64,000 nt of DNA from Robertmurraya korlensis (GTDB lineage: Bacteria > Bacillota > Bacilli > Bacillales > Cytobacillaceae), in contig NZ_JAMBNS010000003.1 of assembly GCF_023715225.1 (NCBI RefSeq), positions 62,001 to 126,000 of the forward strand, written 5' to 3'. The translations under genes and the position numbers were made by a program. Positions within the stretch are counted from its first letter, which is position 1; every line of letters begins with the position of its first letter. Of the stretch, positions 8,775-17,347 are shown piece after piece. The notes below the pieces were generated by a model. The model did not search any database, was not told the origin of the DNA, and saw only the letters and a list, made by a program, of their open reading frames with translations.

Positions 8775-9719
8775 TTATTTATTTACTTTTAATTCAAACA
8801 TGGAAAAGAACATCTTGTTTACTGAAATGGCGTCATTTTTCTCAACCGTTTTTTCAATTTCTGCTAATCCTAGCTGATCTATTAAGCTACTAATAATACG
8901 AATCGCTTTTACATTTTGCCTAATTTCTGCAACTGGTTCCTCTCTAATAGGGAATGTATCAAAATAGATCGCTCCATCATAGTTATACTTTTTCAAATAA
9001 TACATGAATTCTAGTGTCTGCATTAATGAGACCGTCCCAACCATTAAGCCGTCATCGTGAGTTCCATAGCCATCATTGATATGAACACCGAATAGTTTAC
9101 CTTTTTCTGCTGCAAGACTTAAGCCATATGCAGGGTTTTCTCGTTTCATGAGCATATGACAGTAATCCACTGTCACTCCAACGTTCTCACGATTGATTTC
9201 ATTTACCATCAGTAGCGTTAGTCCAATACTATCAATTAATGCATATGATCTTTCTTGATATGGCTTATATTCAATACTGATTTGTAAATCTGGCGCATAA
9301 TCAGCAAGTGCCGTTACATATTCCCTAACCTGACTCCAGGCTTTTTGATAATCAACTTGAAATGGATAGTCAAATCCGTCGAAGCCTAGCCATAAAGTTA
9401 ATACTTTCCCTCCTAAGACTCTACAGGTATCTGCAGCCTCTTTACATAAAGTAAACGCATCTTCTGCAATCAACTTATTGTTGTTCCCAAATTCGCCATT
9501 TATAAAATGATTTCTAAAACGTAAAGCTAATCCATTTGCATGAATGTTTAAATCTTTTAGGGTCTTATTGATCTCATCTGCAGAGTAATTTGAAAAATGT
9601 TCCGGATAATTTAAATCTACACATGTGATTCCATCAATCTCTGAGACTATCTCTAATGCTTTAATAATATCTCCATCTACCTTAGGCAATATTGAGTTTA
9701 TCCTTGTAGCTAATTTCAT
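8775..9719 (-). CDS. Sugar isomerase/epimerase-like TIM-barrel protein
   Basis: This 314-residue protein belongs to the xylose-isomerase-like TIM-barrel superfamily (AP endonuclease family 2 fold). Metal-ligand candidates are Glu in ISIEYKPY, Asp and His in VTVDYCHML, and His/Asp in GVHINDGYGTHDDGLMVGT. The last segment resembles L-rhamnose isomerase-like and related ketose-forming enzymes. I place the start at the ATG with GGAGG 6 bases upstream. A 27-codon upstream extension has no ribosome binding site and would read through the promoter. As first gene of the ABC/kinase/DeoR operon it probably isomerises the imported sugar before phosphorylation. The substrate is not readable. Confidence 0.78.
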   Translation of the reverse strand: MKLATRINSILPKVDGDIIKALEIVSEIDGITCVDLNYPEHFSNYSADEINKTLKDLNIHANGLALRFRNHFINGEFGNNNKLIAEDAFTLCKEAADTCRVLGGKVLTLWLGFDGFDYPFQVDYQKAWSQVREYVTALADYAPDLQISIEYKPYQERSYALIDSIGLTLLMVNEINRENVGVTVDYCHMLMKRENPAYGLSLAAEKGKLFGVHINDGYGTHDDGLMVGTVSLMQTLEFMYYLKKYNYDGAIYFDTFPIREEPVAEIRQNVKAIRIISSLIDQLGLAEIEKTVEKNDAISVNKMFFSMFELKVNK

Positions 9720-9771
9720 CGTCAGCCTCCAATTTTCTTGTTTAATCTTCTTGTAATTAATTCTTGAATTA

Positions 9772-9800
9772 AATTTAACACCATAATAAAGCGATTTCAA
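9772..9800 (-). promoter_or_regulatory. Promoter of the isomerase/ABC operon with overlapping cre box
   Basis: The -35 TTGAAA (9795-9800) and -10 TAAATT (9772-9777) are separated by 17 bases on the minus strand. A cre-like box TGAAATCGCTTTAT (9786-9799, 12 of 14 matches) covers the -35, the placement expected for CcpA repression. The phased T-tract array abuts the -35 on its upstream side. Confidence 0.6.
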
Positions 9801-9803
9801 TAA

Positions 9804-9868
9804 TTTTTTTCATATTTTTTCATATTTTTTAACTTTTTTTCATCTTTTTTAATATTTTTTCATATTTT
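9804..9868. repeat. Phased T-tract array (intrinsically curved DNA)
   Basis: Six runs of six or seven T end exactly at 9810, 9820, 9830, 9840, 9850 and 9860, with a weaker T4 at 9865-9868. The spacers are short and AT-rich (CATA, AAC, CATC, AATA). A-tracts repeated at the helical period are known to bend DNA strongly. The array ends 4 bases from the operon -35, the position of an UP element, so it may activate transcription or act as a protein-binding or architectural site. It could also have arisen by slippage of a 10-mer. Confidence 0.85.
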
Positions 9869-9908
9869 AAATTGCTCAGTTATTTAATCTATCAAAAACT
9901 TTTCCCAC

Positions 9909-9955
9909 ACAAAAACACTCAAAACAGTTGATATAACAACCGTTTTGAGTGTTTT
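9909..9955 (-). terminator. Rho-independent terminator after the AraC remnant
   Basis: A 14-bp stem of AACACTCAAAAC type, extended by GGTTG/CAACT, is followed on the minus strand by T-rich sequence. It lies just after the last stop of the broken AraC gene. The terminator is intact although the gene is not. Confidence 0.8.
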
Positions 9956-9961
9956 CCACCG

Positions 9962-10530
9962 CTATAAAAGTTTATCTAGTTCCTGGTAATCCTCTTCCTC
10001 AGTAAATTCATAACCTGTTATTCCGTTTAGTTCAGTAGGTCGTATGGAAGTTTTATTCTTAATATGTGTAACTAGTTGATACACCAAATCTAATAGAAGA
10101 GAATGCACTTTTATTTCATAATTTTCTTCTTTCCTTTTTACAGCTAACATTAGTTGAGCAAGCAAGGTCTAATTATGTTATATGATTGTTGGTCCATACT
10201 CAGAAAGGACTGACAATGAAATGATTCGTTTTCAATATTACTGTAAAATTTTTTAATAAAAGCTATTGGAATTTGAATAAGTAATAGTTTATTCTCTTGA
10301 TCGGATTCAACACCATGTACCTCATTACTGTTAATGAGTAAAAGGTCATTTTCCACAAGTACATACTCTTCTCTTCCCACATACGCATGTATTTGTCCTT
10401 TTAAAACTAATAATAATTCAATTCTATCATGCCAATGCATGGCCACATACTTTACACTCGTCATTAATGCGAATACAGGAACCTCTTCTTTAATTACAGC
10501 ACTTTCATATGGATATTTCATAAAAGGCAA
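9962..10530 (-). pseudogene. Broken AraC-family regulator: frameshifted, no DNA-binding domain
   Basis: The first part (10150-10530) is a normal AraC cupin sensor domain: HWHDRIELLLVLKG, LLLINSNEVHGV, LLLIQIPIAFI. Around 10166-10170 the frame shifts. Supplying one base joins ...NIIR to ...LLAQLMLAVKRKEENYEIKVHSLLLDLVYQLV, the usual helical linker of these proteins. The protein then ends after about 30 more residues, where two helix-turn-helix motifs should follow. So there are two defects, a frameshift and a missing C-terminal half. It is divergent from the GH43 gene and probably once regulated the sugar or xylan genes on either side. A sequencing error could explain the shift but not the truncation. 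Confidence 0.72.
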
Positions 10531-10596
10531 GGCCTCCTACTTTTCTTGTTATATACTTATATACTCATTTTTTTGTAGAAATCCTTTTTTAAAAAA

Positions 10597-10640
10597 CTTA
10601 GTTTTTCGAATATACAAAGTTGTTTAACTTCGGTTATACT
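10597..10640 (+). promoter_or_regulatory. GH43 promoter with degenerate XylR operator
   Basis: CTTAGTTT (10597-10604) and ACAAAGTTG are separated by 9 bases, as in the xynA operator, but the right arm is diverged. TATACA (10611-10616), N18 and TATACT (10635-10640) form the promoter. The same TATACA-N18 layout occurs at the xynA and GH52 promoters, which supports XylR control. Confidence 0.55.
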
Positions 10641-10645
10641 ATACT

Positions 10646-10659
10646 TGTAAGCGATTAAA
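10646..10659 (+). promoter_or_regulatory. cre box at the GH43 gene
   Basis: TGTAAGCGATTAAA matches 13 of 14 cre positions and lies at the expected transcription start, just before the ribosome binding site. CcpA repression is inferred. Confidence 0.65.
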
Positions 10660-10679
10660 TAATGTATGGGGGAGCTATT

Positions 10680-11663
10680 ATGGGGAAACCTTCAAAACCT
10701 AAAAATCCTATAGTTACGCATATTTTTACAGCAGATCCTTCTGCACATGTCTTTGAAGGAAAGTTATATATTTATCCTTCTCATGATTTGGATCATGATG
10801 GGCCTTCAAACGATAACGGTGATCAATATGCGATGGAAGACTATCATGTATTATCGATGGATGATGTAAACGAAGAATGTGTAGATCATGGGGAAGCTCT
10901 TCACTTGAGAGATATTCCTTGGGCAAGTAAACAGCTTTGGGCACCAGATGCTGCATACAGGAACAACGTGTATTATTTATATTTTCCAGCTAGAGATAAA
11001 GAAGGTATTTTTAGAATTGGTGTAGCCACAAGCACAACCCCTGAAGGGCCATTTACACCCGAGGAAAATTACATACCAGGTAGCTTCAGTATTGATCCTG
11101 CCGTATTCGTCGATGAAGATGACAAAGCATATGTTTATTTTGGGGGGCTTTGGGGAGGACAGTTGGAAAAATGGCAAGAAGGAACATTTAATTCCAATGC
11201 TGAAGGTCCAAAGCTAACAGAACCAGCATTAGGTCCAAGAGTCGCTGAATTAAGTGATGATATGCTAACTTTTAAAAGTGAACCACGTGAAATATCAATA
11301 GTTGATGAGAGTGGAAATCCGATTCTTGCGGGTGATGAAGAACGGAGATATTTTGAAGGTCCATGGATTCATAAATACAATGATCTTTACTATCTATCAT
11401 ATTCTACAGGTACCACTCACAAGATTGTTTATGCAGTAAGCAAAGATCCATTGGGACCCTTTGAATTTAAAGGTACGATACTTACTCCTGTCATTGGATG
11501 GACCACCCATCATTCGATTGTCCAGTTTAAAGAAAAGTGGTATCTTTTCTATCATGATTGCTCCTTTTCAGATGGTGTAGATCATAAACGATCGGTTAAA
11601 TACACTGAATTAACCTATAATGATGACGGAACGATTGTAACAATAAACCCTTATGAGGATTAA
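10680..11663 (+). CDS. GH43 family glycosidase (intracellular beta-xylosidase/arabinofuranosidase)
   Basis: This 327-residue five-blade propeller glycosidase has the three GH43 acids in order: the base Asp in FTADPSAHVF near the start, the pKa-modulating Asp in SIDPAVFVD, and the acid Glu in YFEGPWIHKY. It has no signal peptide, so it works in the cytoplasm on imported xylo- or arabino-xylo-oligosaccharides. The chosen ATG has GGGGGAG 5-6 bases upstream. An upstream in-frame ATG lies before that site and is rejected. The gene is monocistronic with its own XylR-like and cre-controlled promoter and terminator. Whether it is mainly a xylosidase or an arabinofuranosidase cannot be decided here. 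Confidence 0.88.
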   Translation: MGKPSKPKNPIVTHIFTADPSAHVFEGKLYIYPSHDLDHDGPSNDNGDQYAMEDYHVLSMDDVNEECVDHGEALHLRDIPWASKQLWAPDAAYRNNVYYLYFPARDKEGIFRIGVATSTTPEGPFTPEENYIPGSFSIDPAVFVDEDDKAYVYFGGLWGGQLEKWQEGTFNSNAEGPKLTEPALGPRVAELSDDMLTFKSEPREISIVDESGNPILAGDEERRYFEGPWIHKYNDLYYLSYSTGTTHKIVYAVSKDPLGPFEFKGTILTPVIGWTTHHSIVQFKEKWYLFYHDCSFSDGVDHKRSVKYTELTYNDDGTIVTINPYED

Positions 11664-11672
11664 TAGCAAAGA

Positions 11673-11709
11673 GCAGCTGACTTTCACTGATAAAGTTCAG
11701 CTGTTTTTT
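11673..11709 (+). terminator. Terminator after GH43
   Basis: CAGCTGA pairs with TCAGCTG, extended by CTTT/AAAG, and is followed by TTTTTT. Confidence 0.85.
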
Positions 11710-11784
11710 CTATATAAAGGTCATAAAAACTTAGAATAGTAATATTCAACTATTACTCAATAACTATTTTTTGAAATTTACAAA

Positions 11785-11831
11785 ATACTTAGTTTATTTA
11801 CTATACAAACTAAGTATAGAGAAGGTATAAT
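11785..11831 (+). promoter_or_regulatory. xynA promoter with XylR operator (xylO)
   Basis: A near-perfect palindrome spans 11785-11817, with arms ATACTTAGTTT and AAACTAAGTAT. Its right arm contains the -35 TATACA (11802-11807), 18 bases before the -10 TATAAT (11826-11831). XylR binding would therefore block RNA polymerase directly. The arms match the operators at xylA and xylR. Confidence 0.85.
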
Positions 11832-11873
11832 AAACTAAAGACAGGAAGACATGTTACATAAATTCCATAAAAA

Positions 11874-11887
11874 TGAAAGCCCTTTCT
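11874..11887 (+). promoter_or_regulatory. Possible cre box in the xynA leader
   Basis: TGAAAGCCCTTTCT matches 12 of 14 cre positions but lacks the central CG. It is about 40 bases into the transcript, where CcpA roadblock sites occur. The long leader also has an AGACAGG/CCTGTCT pair (11840-11846 and 11892-11898) and a strong AAAGGAGG (11910-11917) with no start codon after it. Confidence 0.35.
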
Positions 11888-11959
11888 CAACCCTGTCTAA
11901 AACTGACGTAAAGGAGGTTTAGTATCAATATACGCACTACCTTACTACATTCCATTTAA

Positions 11960-13138
<1,179 letters not shown>

Positions 13139-13156
13139 GAACATACGAAGCTAGTA

Positions 13157-13187
13157 GAACAGCTCCCATTCCAGGAGCTGTTTTTTT
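13157..13187 (+). terminator. Terminator after xynA
   Basis: ACAGCTCC and GGAGCTGT form an 8-bp stem followed by seven T. Confidence 0.92.
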
Positions 13188-13206
13188 ATTCGGATTTGAG
13201 TAAGTA

Positions 13207-13239
13207 AAAGGGCTAACTCTAAGAATCGAGTTAGCCCTT
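13207..13239 (-). terminator. Terminator of the oligosaccharide ABC transporter operon
   Basis: AAGGGCTAACTC pairs perfectly with GAGTTAGCCCTT and is followed by TTTTA on the minus strand. It lies just after the last permease gene. Confidence 0.85.
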
Positions 13240-13247
13240 AATCCCTT

Positions 13248-14144
13248 CTATCCCTTGACAGATCCTGCTGCAATGCCTTCAACGATACGGTCACTCAGAA
13301 GGAAGTATGCGATTAATACAGGGATAATACTAATCATCAAGGTTGCACCTATAGCTCCCCAATCGGTTAAGTACTGCCCAACAAAGTTATTTACACCAAC
13401 CGTAATTGTTTTCCACTTGTCCGAACTCAAGAAAGTATTTACAAATACGAATTCGTTCCAGTTATAAATCATGTTAATGATGACAGTTGTTGAAAGTACC
13501 GGAACGGTCATCGGCAATGTAATTTGAAAGAATATCCTATGAACGGAACAACCATCCATAACTGCTGCTTCTTCAATCTCCCTTGGTATGGTTCTATAGA
13601 ATCCAGTTAGAATCATAATCGTAATAGGCAAATTAAACGCAACATAAGACAAAATTATAGAAATGGGATTATCTATTAAATTGACAGATTTAAAAATATT
13701 GAATAGTGGAATTAATGTTGAATGAAGTGGAATCATATAACCTGCCATAAACAATCCAAGAACTAACCCACTTAGTTTCCAGTACATTCTTGTAATAGCA
13801 AAGGTTACAAAACTAGCAAGGATAACCGTAATCAAAACTGCTACAACCGTGTATATCACACTATTAAAAAAGTAAACATCGATATGCCCTGCTGTCCATG
13901 CCTTCACATAATTTCCCCATTGTGGATCTTGTGGAAATGCGAACGGGGACATACCGAATACCTCTTGATTCGTTTTCAATGAAAAAAGGAATAACCACAC
14001 CAGTGGGTAAACTTGGACAATCGCAATAACTCCCAGGATAAAATAAAGGATTCCGTATCCTATTCTTGTTCCGAGTGTTTTACTAGATTTATATGGAGCT
14101 AGTAACGTCGCATTAGTTTCTGTTTCATACGCAATCTTACTCAT
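13248..14144 (-). CDS. Oligosaccharide ABC transporter permease (MalG type, XynG-like)
   Basis: This 298-residue inner permease has six predicted membrane helices. The EAA loop reads EEAAVMDGCSVHRIFFQITLP near residues 190-210 and contacts the ATPase. I start it at the ATG preceded by GGGGGAG. A 22-codon upstream extension would overlap the previous permease gene and lacks a site. Together with the preceding permease and lipoprotein it forms a CUT1 importer. The order kinase, regulator, lipoprotein, permease, permease equals the xynDCEFG operon described for Geobacillus, so xylo-oligosaccharides are the likely cargo. No ATPase gene is present. A shared MsmX-type ATPase encoded elsewhere is assumed. 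Confidence 0.87.
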   Translation of the reverse strand: MSKIAYETETNATLLAPYKSSKTLGTRIGYGILYFILGVIAIVQVYPLVWLFLFSLKTNQEVFGMSPFAFPQDPQWGNYVKAWTAGHIDVYFFNSVIYTVVAVLITVILASFVTFAITRMYWKLSGLVLGLFMAGYMIPLHSTLIPLFNIFKSVNLIDNPISIILSYVAFNLPITIMILTGFYRTIPREIEEAAVMDGCSVHRIFFQITLPMTVPVLSTTVIINMIYNWNEFVFVNTFLSSDKWKTITVGVNNFVGQYLTDWGAIGATLMISIIPVLIAYFLLSDRIVEGIAAGSVKG

Positions 14145-14161
14145 CAGTTTCACTCCCCCTC

Positions 14162-15040
14162 TTAAAATTGAACGTCTTCTTTGGAAGTTAACAATTTTTG
14201 AATGAGCCATGTCATAATGAGACAGATGACCAATAAACCGAATCCAATTGCACTTCCGTACCCGAAGTTGTATTTACTAAATGCCTCTCTATACATATAA
14301 GAAGCCATTACCTCACTCGCACCGTTAGGTCCCCCACCAGTCAACACAAAGATTAAGTCGAAATACTTTAAGGATCCAACAATCGCTAGAATAACCATAA
14401 CTTTTATCACACCGCTGATTAAGGGAATCTTTATTTTGTAGGCTATCTGAATAGGGTTCGCACCATCTATTTTTGCGGCTTCAATCAATTCCTCTGGAAC
14501 ATTTTTTAAGGCAGCATAGAAGATAATGATATAAAAGCCTGCATACTGCCAAACAATCGGAATGAATAGGGCATATAATACGATGTTAGAATCAGCTAGC
14601 CAAAGTGGTGGGTTATCAACACCCAACATCACTAACAACCGGTTGATCATTCCATTAGTAGGATCAAATATCTTGGCCCAAAGTTGTCCGATCGCAACAG
14701 ATGATAACAGCATAGGAATTAAGTATATCTTTCTTAAAAAATTGGCACCTTTTATTTTACTAGCCAATATAAGTGACAAAACAAGATAACCAACCAAGCT
14801 GACGGTTGAGAAGATACCAAGCAAAAGAGAATGCCACGTACTTTGCCAGAACTTTTTGTCTTGGACTAACTCAATATAGTTTTCTAATCCGATAAACTTC
14901 ATCTTTCCAATTCCATTCCAGTCCATCAAACCATAATAGCCGGTTAATACGATTGGGATATAAATTAAGAGCAGAATTAATATTAACGCAGGAAGGACAT
15001 AAAGAGTGATTACGAATTTGTTTGACATGACACCTTTCAT
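14162..15040 (-). CDS. Oligosaccharide ABC transporter permease (MalF/UgpA type, XynF-like)
   Basis: This 292-residue permease has six hydrophobic helices. Its EAA loop reads EELIEAAKIDGANPIQIAYKIKIP at about 190-212. It lacks the long periplasmic insertion of enteric MalF, as is usual for Firmicute sugar importers. It follows the binding-protein gene after a strong intercistronic hairpin and is followed 17 bases later by the second permease. It acts with that partner as the xylo-oligosaccharide channel. The cargo is inferred from context. Confidence 0.87.
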   Translation of the reverse strand: MKGVMSNKFVITLYVLPALILILLLIYIPIVLTGYYGLMDWNGIGKMKFIGLENYIELVQDKKFWQSTWHSLLLGIFSTVSLVGYLVLSLILASKIKGANFLRKIYLIPMLLSSVAIGQLWAKIFDPTNGMINRLLVMLGVDNPPLWLADSNIVLYALFIPIVWQYAGFYIIIFYAALKNVPEELIEAAKIDGANPIQIAYKIKIPLISGVIKVMVILAIVGSLKYFDLIFVLTGGGPNGASEVMASYMYREAFSKYNFGYGSAIGFGLLVICLIMTWLIQKLLTSKEDVQF

Positions 15041-15084
15041 TTTCTGTACTCCCTTCTACTTTGAAAAGCGTTGCTATAAAATGA

Positions 15085-15111
15085 TAGAGGGCATATTCTA
15101 TATGCCCTCTA
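15085..15111 (-). terminator. Intercistronic stem-loop between binding protein and permeases
   Basis: A perfect 11-bp stem (TAGAGGGCATA and complement, 5-base loop) has only a weak T-run on the minus strand. Such hairpins usually protect the binding-protein mRNA or cause partial termination, giving excess lipoprotein over permease. Confidence 0.7.
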
Positions 15112-15136
15112 CTCCTGAAAGATGATTTACGCCATA

Positions 15137-16453
15137 TTACTCTTGTTCTTGGGCAAGTTCGTCCGCATGTTGTTTAACAAAATCCTCCGGTGTCACTTGT
15201 TTTCCAAATAGAGCCGTTACTAAATCATGGTGTAATTCGGATACAGCTGGGCTGGATTGAGTATCAAAATAAGTAGTAACGTTTGATGCTTCACTCAAAT
15301 CTTTTAAAATCTCAATGTACATTGGAGCAAGATCCAAATTATCTGTGTCTACTTTAGTAGCAGGAATAACACCAGCATCTGTCACTGATTTTTCTCCCCA
15401 TTTTTTTACAAGATATGCTGAGAAGTCTTTTGCTTCCTTCTGAACTTTAGAATCCTTTGCTACGAATAATCCAACTCCAGGTCCACCAACATAACTGTTG
15501 ATATCTGTACCTTTACCGCCTTCATAAGTTGGGAACTTGAAGTAGCCAATCTTGTCTTTAAATTCCTGAGATACATCAGGACTTGTAGTGTAGTTTGGTA
15601 ACTCCCATGTAGCTGTTAGAAACATGGCCGCTTGTTCATTCATAAAGTAACCTTTTGCATCATCATTTGATAATGCACTTGAACCTTTTACAAACCCACC
15701 CATATCAACAAGATTTTGTACTTCTTCCGCTGCCTTCACAATTGCTGGGTCGTCCATCTTTGCTTTTCCATGGATAACATCTGTTAAGATAGTAGAACCA
15801 CCAATACGATCTGCTAGATACATAAACCAGAAAGAAGCAGGCCATCCATCTTTAGCACCTACAGTAGCCGGAACCACTCCATTGTCTGCTAAAGTTTTAA
15901 CAACGTTCTTATATTCTTCAAATGTTTGTGGAACGTCAAGGTTGAATTTTTCAAAAATTTCTTTGTTATAGAAAACATAAGAAATGTTTAATTCTAATGG
16001 TAAACCATACGTTTTCCCATCTACAGCATAGGATTCTTTTACGCCAGGAATAAAAGCATCTTTTAGATTTGCATCAACAATATCATCTAAAGGAGCTAAC
16101 ATATCTCCTTCAACATAAGGCTTAATGAATCCGTCTGACCAAGTCATCCCAATATCCGGTAATTCATTAGAAGAAGCTAAGACTTTAAGTTTTTCTCTGT
16201 ATTGATCTGGATTTAAGATTTCTGTTTCCACTTTTATATCTGTATGCTCTTTTTCATATTCTTCAATGATGTCTTTTACGATTGAAAACTGTGCATTGGA
16301 GCTACCTTCTGGCCATAAATGCATAAACTTGATTACTTTTTTATCATCCGCACTACTTTCTTCCGTGGAACTTGAAGACGAACAACCTACTAATGCTAGA
16401 GAGACAAGCATGATTAAAGACATTAATACTGAAACCGTTTTCTTTTTTACCAA
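15137..16453 (-). CDS. Extracellular xylo-oligosaccharide-binding lipoprotein (CUT1, XynE-like)
   Basis: This 438-residue solute-binding protein has a lipoprotein signal whose lipobox is LVGC (Cys24), then a Ser/Glu linker. Family 1 extracellular binding protein patterns include MTWSDGFIKPYVEGDMLAPLDD and YNKEIFEKFNLDVPQTFEEY. It captures oligosaccharides at the cell surface. The start is a TTG with GGGGGAA 8 bases upstream, and no in-frame ATG is suitable. It lies downstream of the sensor kinase/regulator pair and upstream of two permeases, the layout of xynDCEFG. Xylo-oligosaccharide specificity is inferred from the neighbourhood. Confidence 0.88.
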   Translation of the reverse strand: MVKKKTVSVLMSLIMLVSLALVGCSSSSSTEESSADDKKVIKFMHLWPEGSSNAQFSIVKDIIEEYEKEHTDIKVETEILNPDQYREKLKVLASSNELPDIGMTWSDGFIKPYVEGDMLAPLDDIVDANLKDAFIPGVKESYAVDGKTYGLPLELNISYVFYNKEIFEKFNLDVPQTFEEYKNVVKTLADNGVVPATVGAKDGWPASFWFMYLADRIGGSTILTDVIHGKAKMDDPAIVKAAEEVQNLVDMGGFVKGSSALSNDDAKGYFMNEQAAMFLTATWELPNYTTSPDVSQEFKDKIGYFKFPTYEGGKGTDINSYVGGPGVGLFVAKDSKVQKEAKDFSAYLVKKWGEKSVTDAGVIPATKVDTDNLDLAPMYIEILKDLSEASNVTTYFDTQSSPAVSELHHDLVTALFGKQVTPEDFVKQHADELAQEQE

Positions 16454-16558
16454 TGAAATTCCCCCTATGACCTTTTACTAGATTTCCTTACATTTATAAT
16501 TTAACATTCAGATCATTCTGAAAATAGGTCACAACGATTAGGAAAAATACTACTATTT

Positions 16559-17347
16559 TTAGAAAGCCCTTTCATTGTTGTTTTTTCGGTATGCACTCGG
16601 TGTCATACCCTCTAATTCTTTGAATATCTTAATAAAATATTTGGCGGTTTTATATCCTGATTCTTCTGCAATTTCGTTTATCGGAAGAGTAGTAGAAATC
16701 AATAATTCCTTTGCACGTTGAATTCTTCTTCTAGTGACATACTCACTGAAAGTTAATGTGACGTGCTCCTTAAATAGGACACTCAAATAACTTGGATTTA
16801 AATGCACATGTTCTGCTACTTCCTTCTGAGTTAATTCATTTTTTAAATGATTGTTAATATAATCAATCGCTTCCCGGATTGGTATACGATCAGAGGGATG
16901 CTGGGTGCTGGCATTAACAAGCTTGTTATCAACAACCTTTTCAATCATACCTGCCCGCTCCTGCTTTTCAACAGCTTGAAGAGCCTCTTCCACAGCTTCA
17001 AATAATATCTTTTTGCTAATAGGTTTAAGTAAATAATTAATAACGCCAAAACGAAGCGCTTCCTGAGCGTATTGAAATTCTGAGTAAGCGGAAATAACAA
17101 TGATCACAGGGAAGATATTTTGTTCTTTTACGGTCCGCAATAATTGTAAGCCAGTTATTTCCGGCATATTAATGTCGGTAATAAGGATATGAACTTTTTG
17201 GTTTTGCATAAAATCGATCGCCTCTTCCCCATTTGAGGCGATGAATATTTGATGTTCCCCATTGGCCCATGAGTCTAAAGTTTTCTTTAGCCCTTGACGT
17301 GTTTTTGGCTCATCATCTACAACCAAAATGGTCTTCGCATTCAACAT
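16559..17347 (-). CDS. AraC-type response regulator (YesN family, XynC-like)
   Basis: This 262-residue regulator has an N-terminal receiver domain (about 5-120) with acidic pocket DDE, phospho-acceptor Asp in LITDINMPEITG, and Lys in LLKPISK. The C-terminal AraC DNA-binding region (about 160-258) has two helix-turn-helix units, with TQKEVAEHVHLNPSYLSVLFKE and INEIAEESGYKTAKYFIKIFKE. Its start overlaps the end of the kinase gene by 7 bases, so the two are coupled. It probably activates the adjacent ABC transporter genes in response to extracellular xylo-oligosaccharides. Confidence 0.9.
   Translation of the reverse strand: MLNAKTILVVDDEPKTRQGLKKTLDSWANGEHQIFIASNGEEAIDFMQNQKVHILITDINMPEITGLQLLRTVKEQNIFPVIIVISAYSEFQYAQEALRFGVINYLLKPISKKILFEAVEEALQAVEKQERAGMIEKVVDNKLVNASTQHPSDRIPIREAIDYINNHLKNELTQKEVAEHVHLNPSYLSVLFKEHVTLTFSEYVTRRRIQRAKELLISTTLPINEIAEESGYKTAKYFIKIFKELEGMTPSAYRKNNNERAF

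Noticed and set aside
4131-9719. Xylose importer XylFGH assignment for the ribose-type ABC transporter
   Set aside because: There is no XylR-type operator at this operon, and the attached kinase, isomerase and DeoR regulator would be redundant with XylA/XylB. It is left as unknown monosaccharide.
9720-9800. 27-codon N-terminal extension of the TIM-barrel isomerase
   Set aside because: It would be translated from within the predicted promoter and cre box, and lacks a ribosome binding site; the GGAGG-preceded ATG at 9719 is preferred.
10662-10679. Upstream ATG for the GH43 gene
   Set aside because: It precedes the GGGGGAG ribosome binding site; the ATG at 10680 has correct spacing and relatives start near MGK/MSK.
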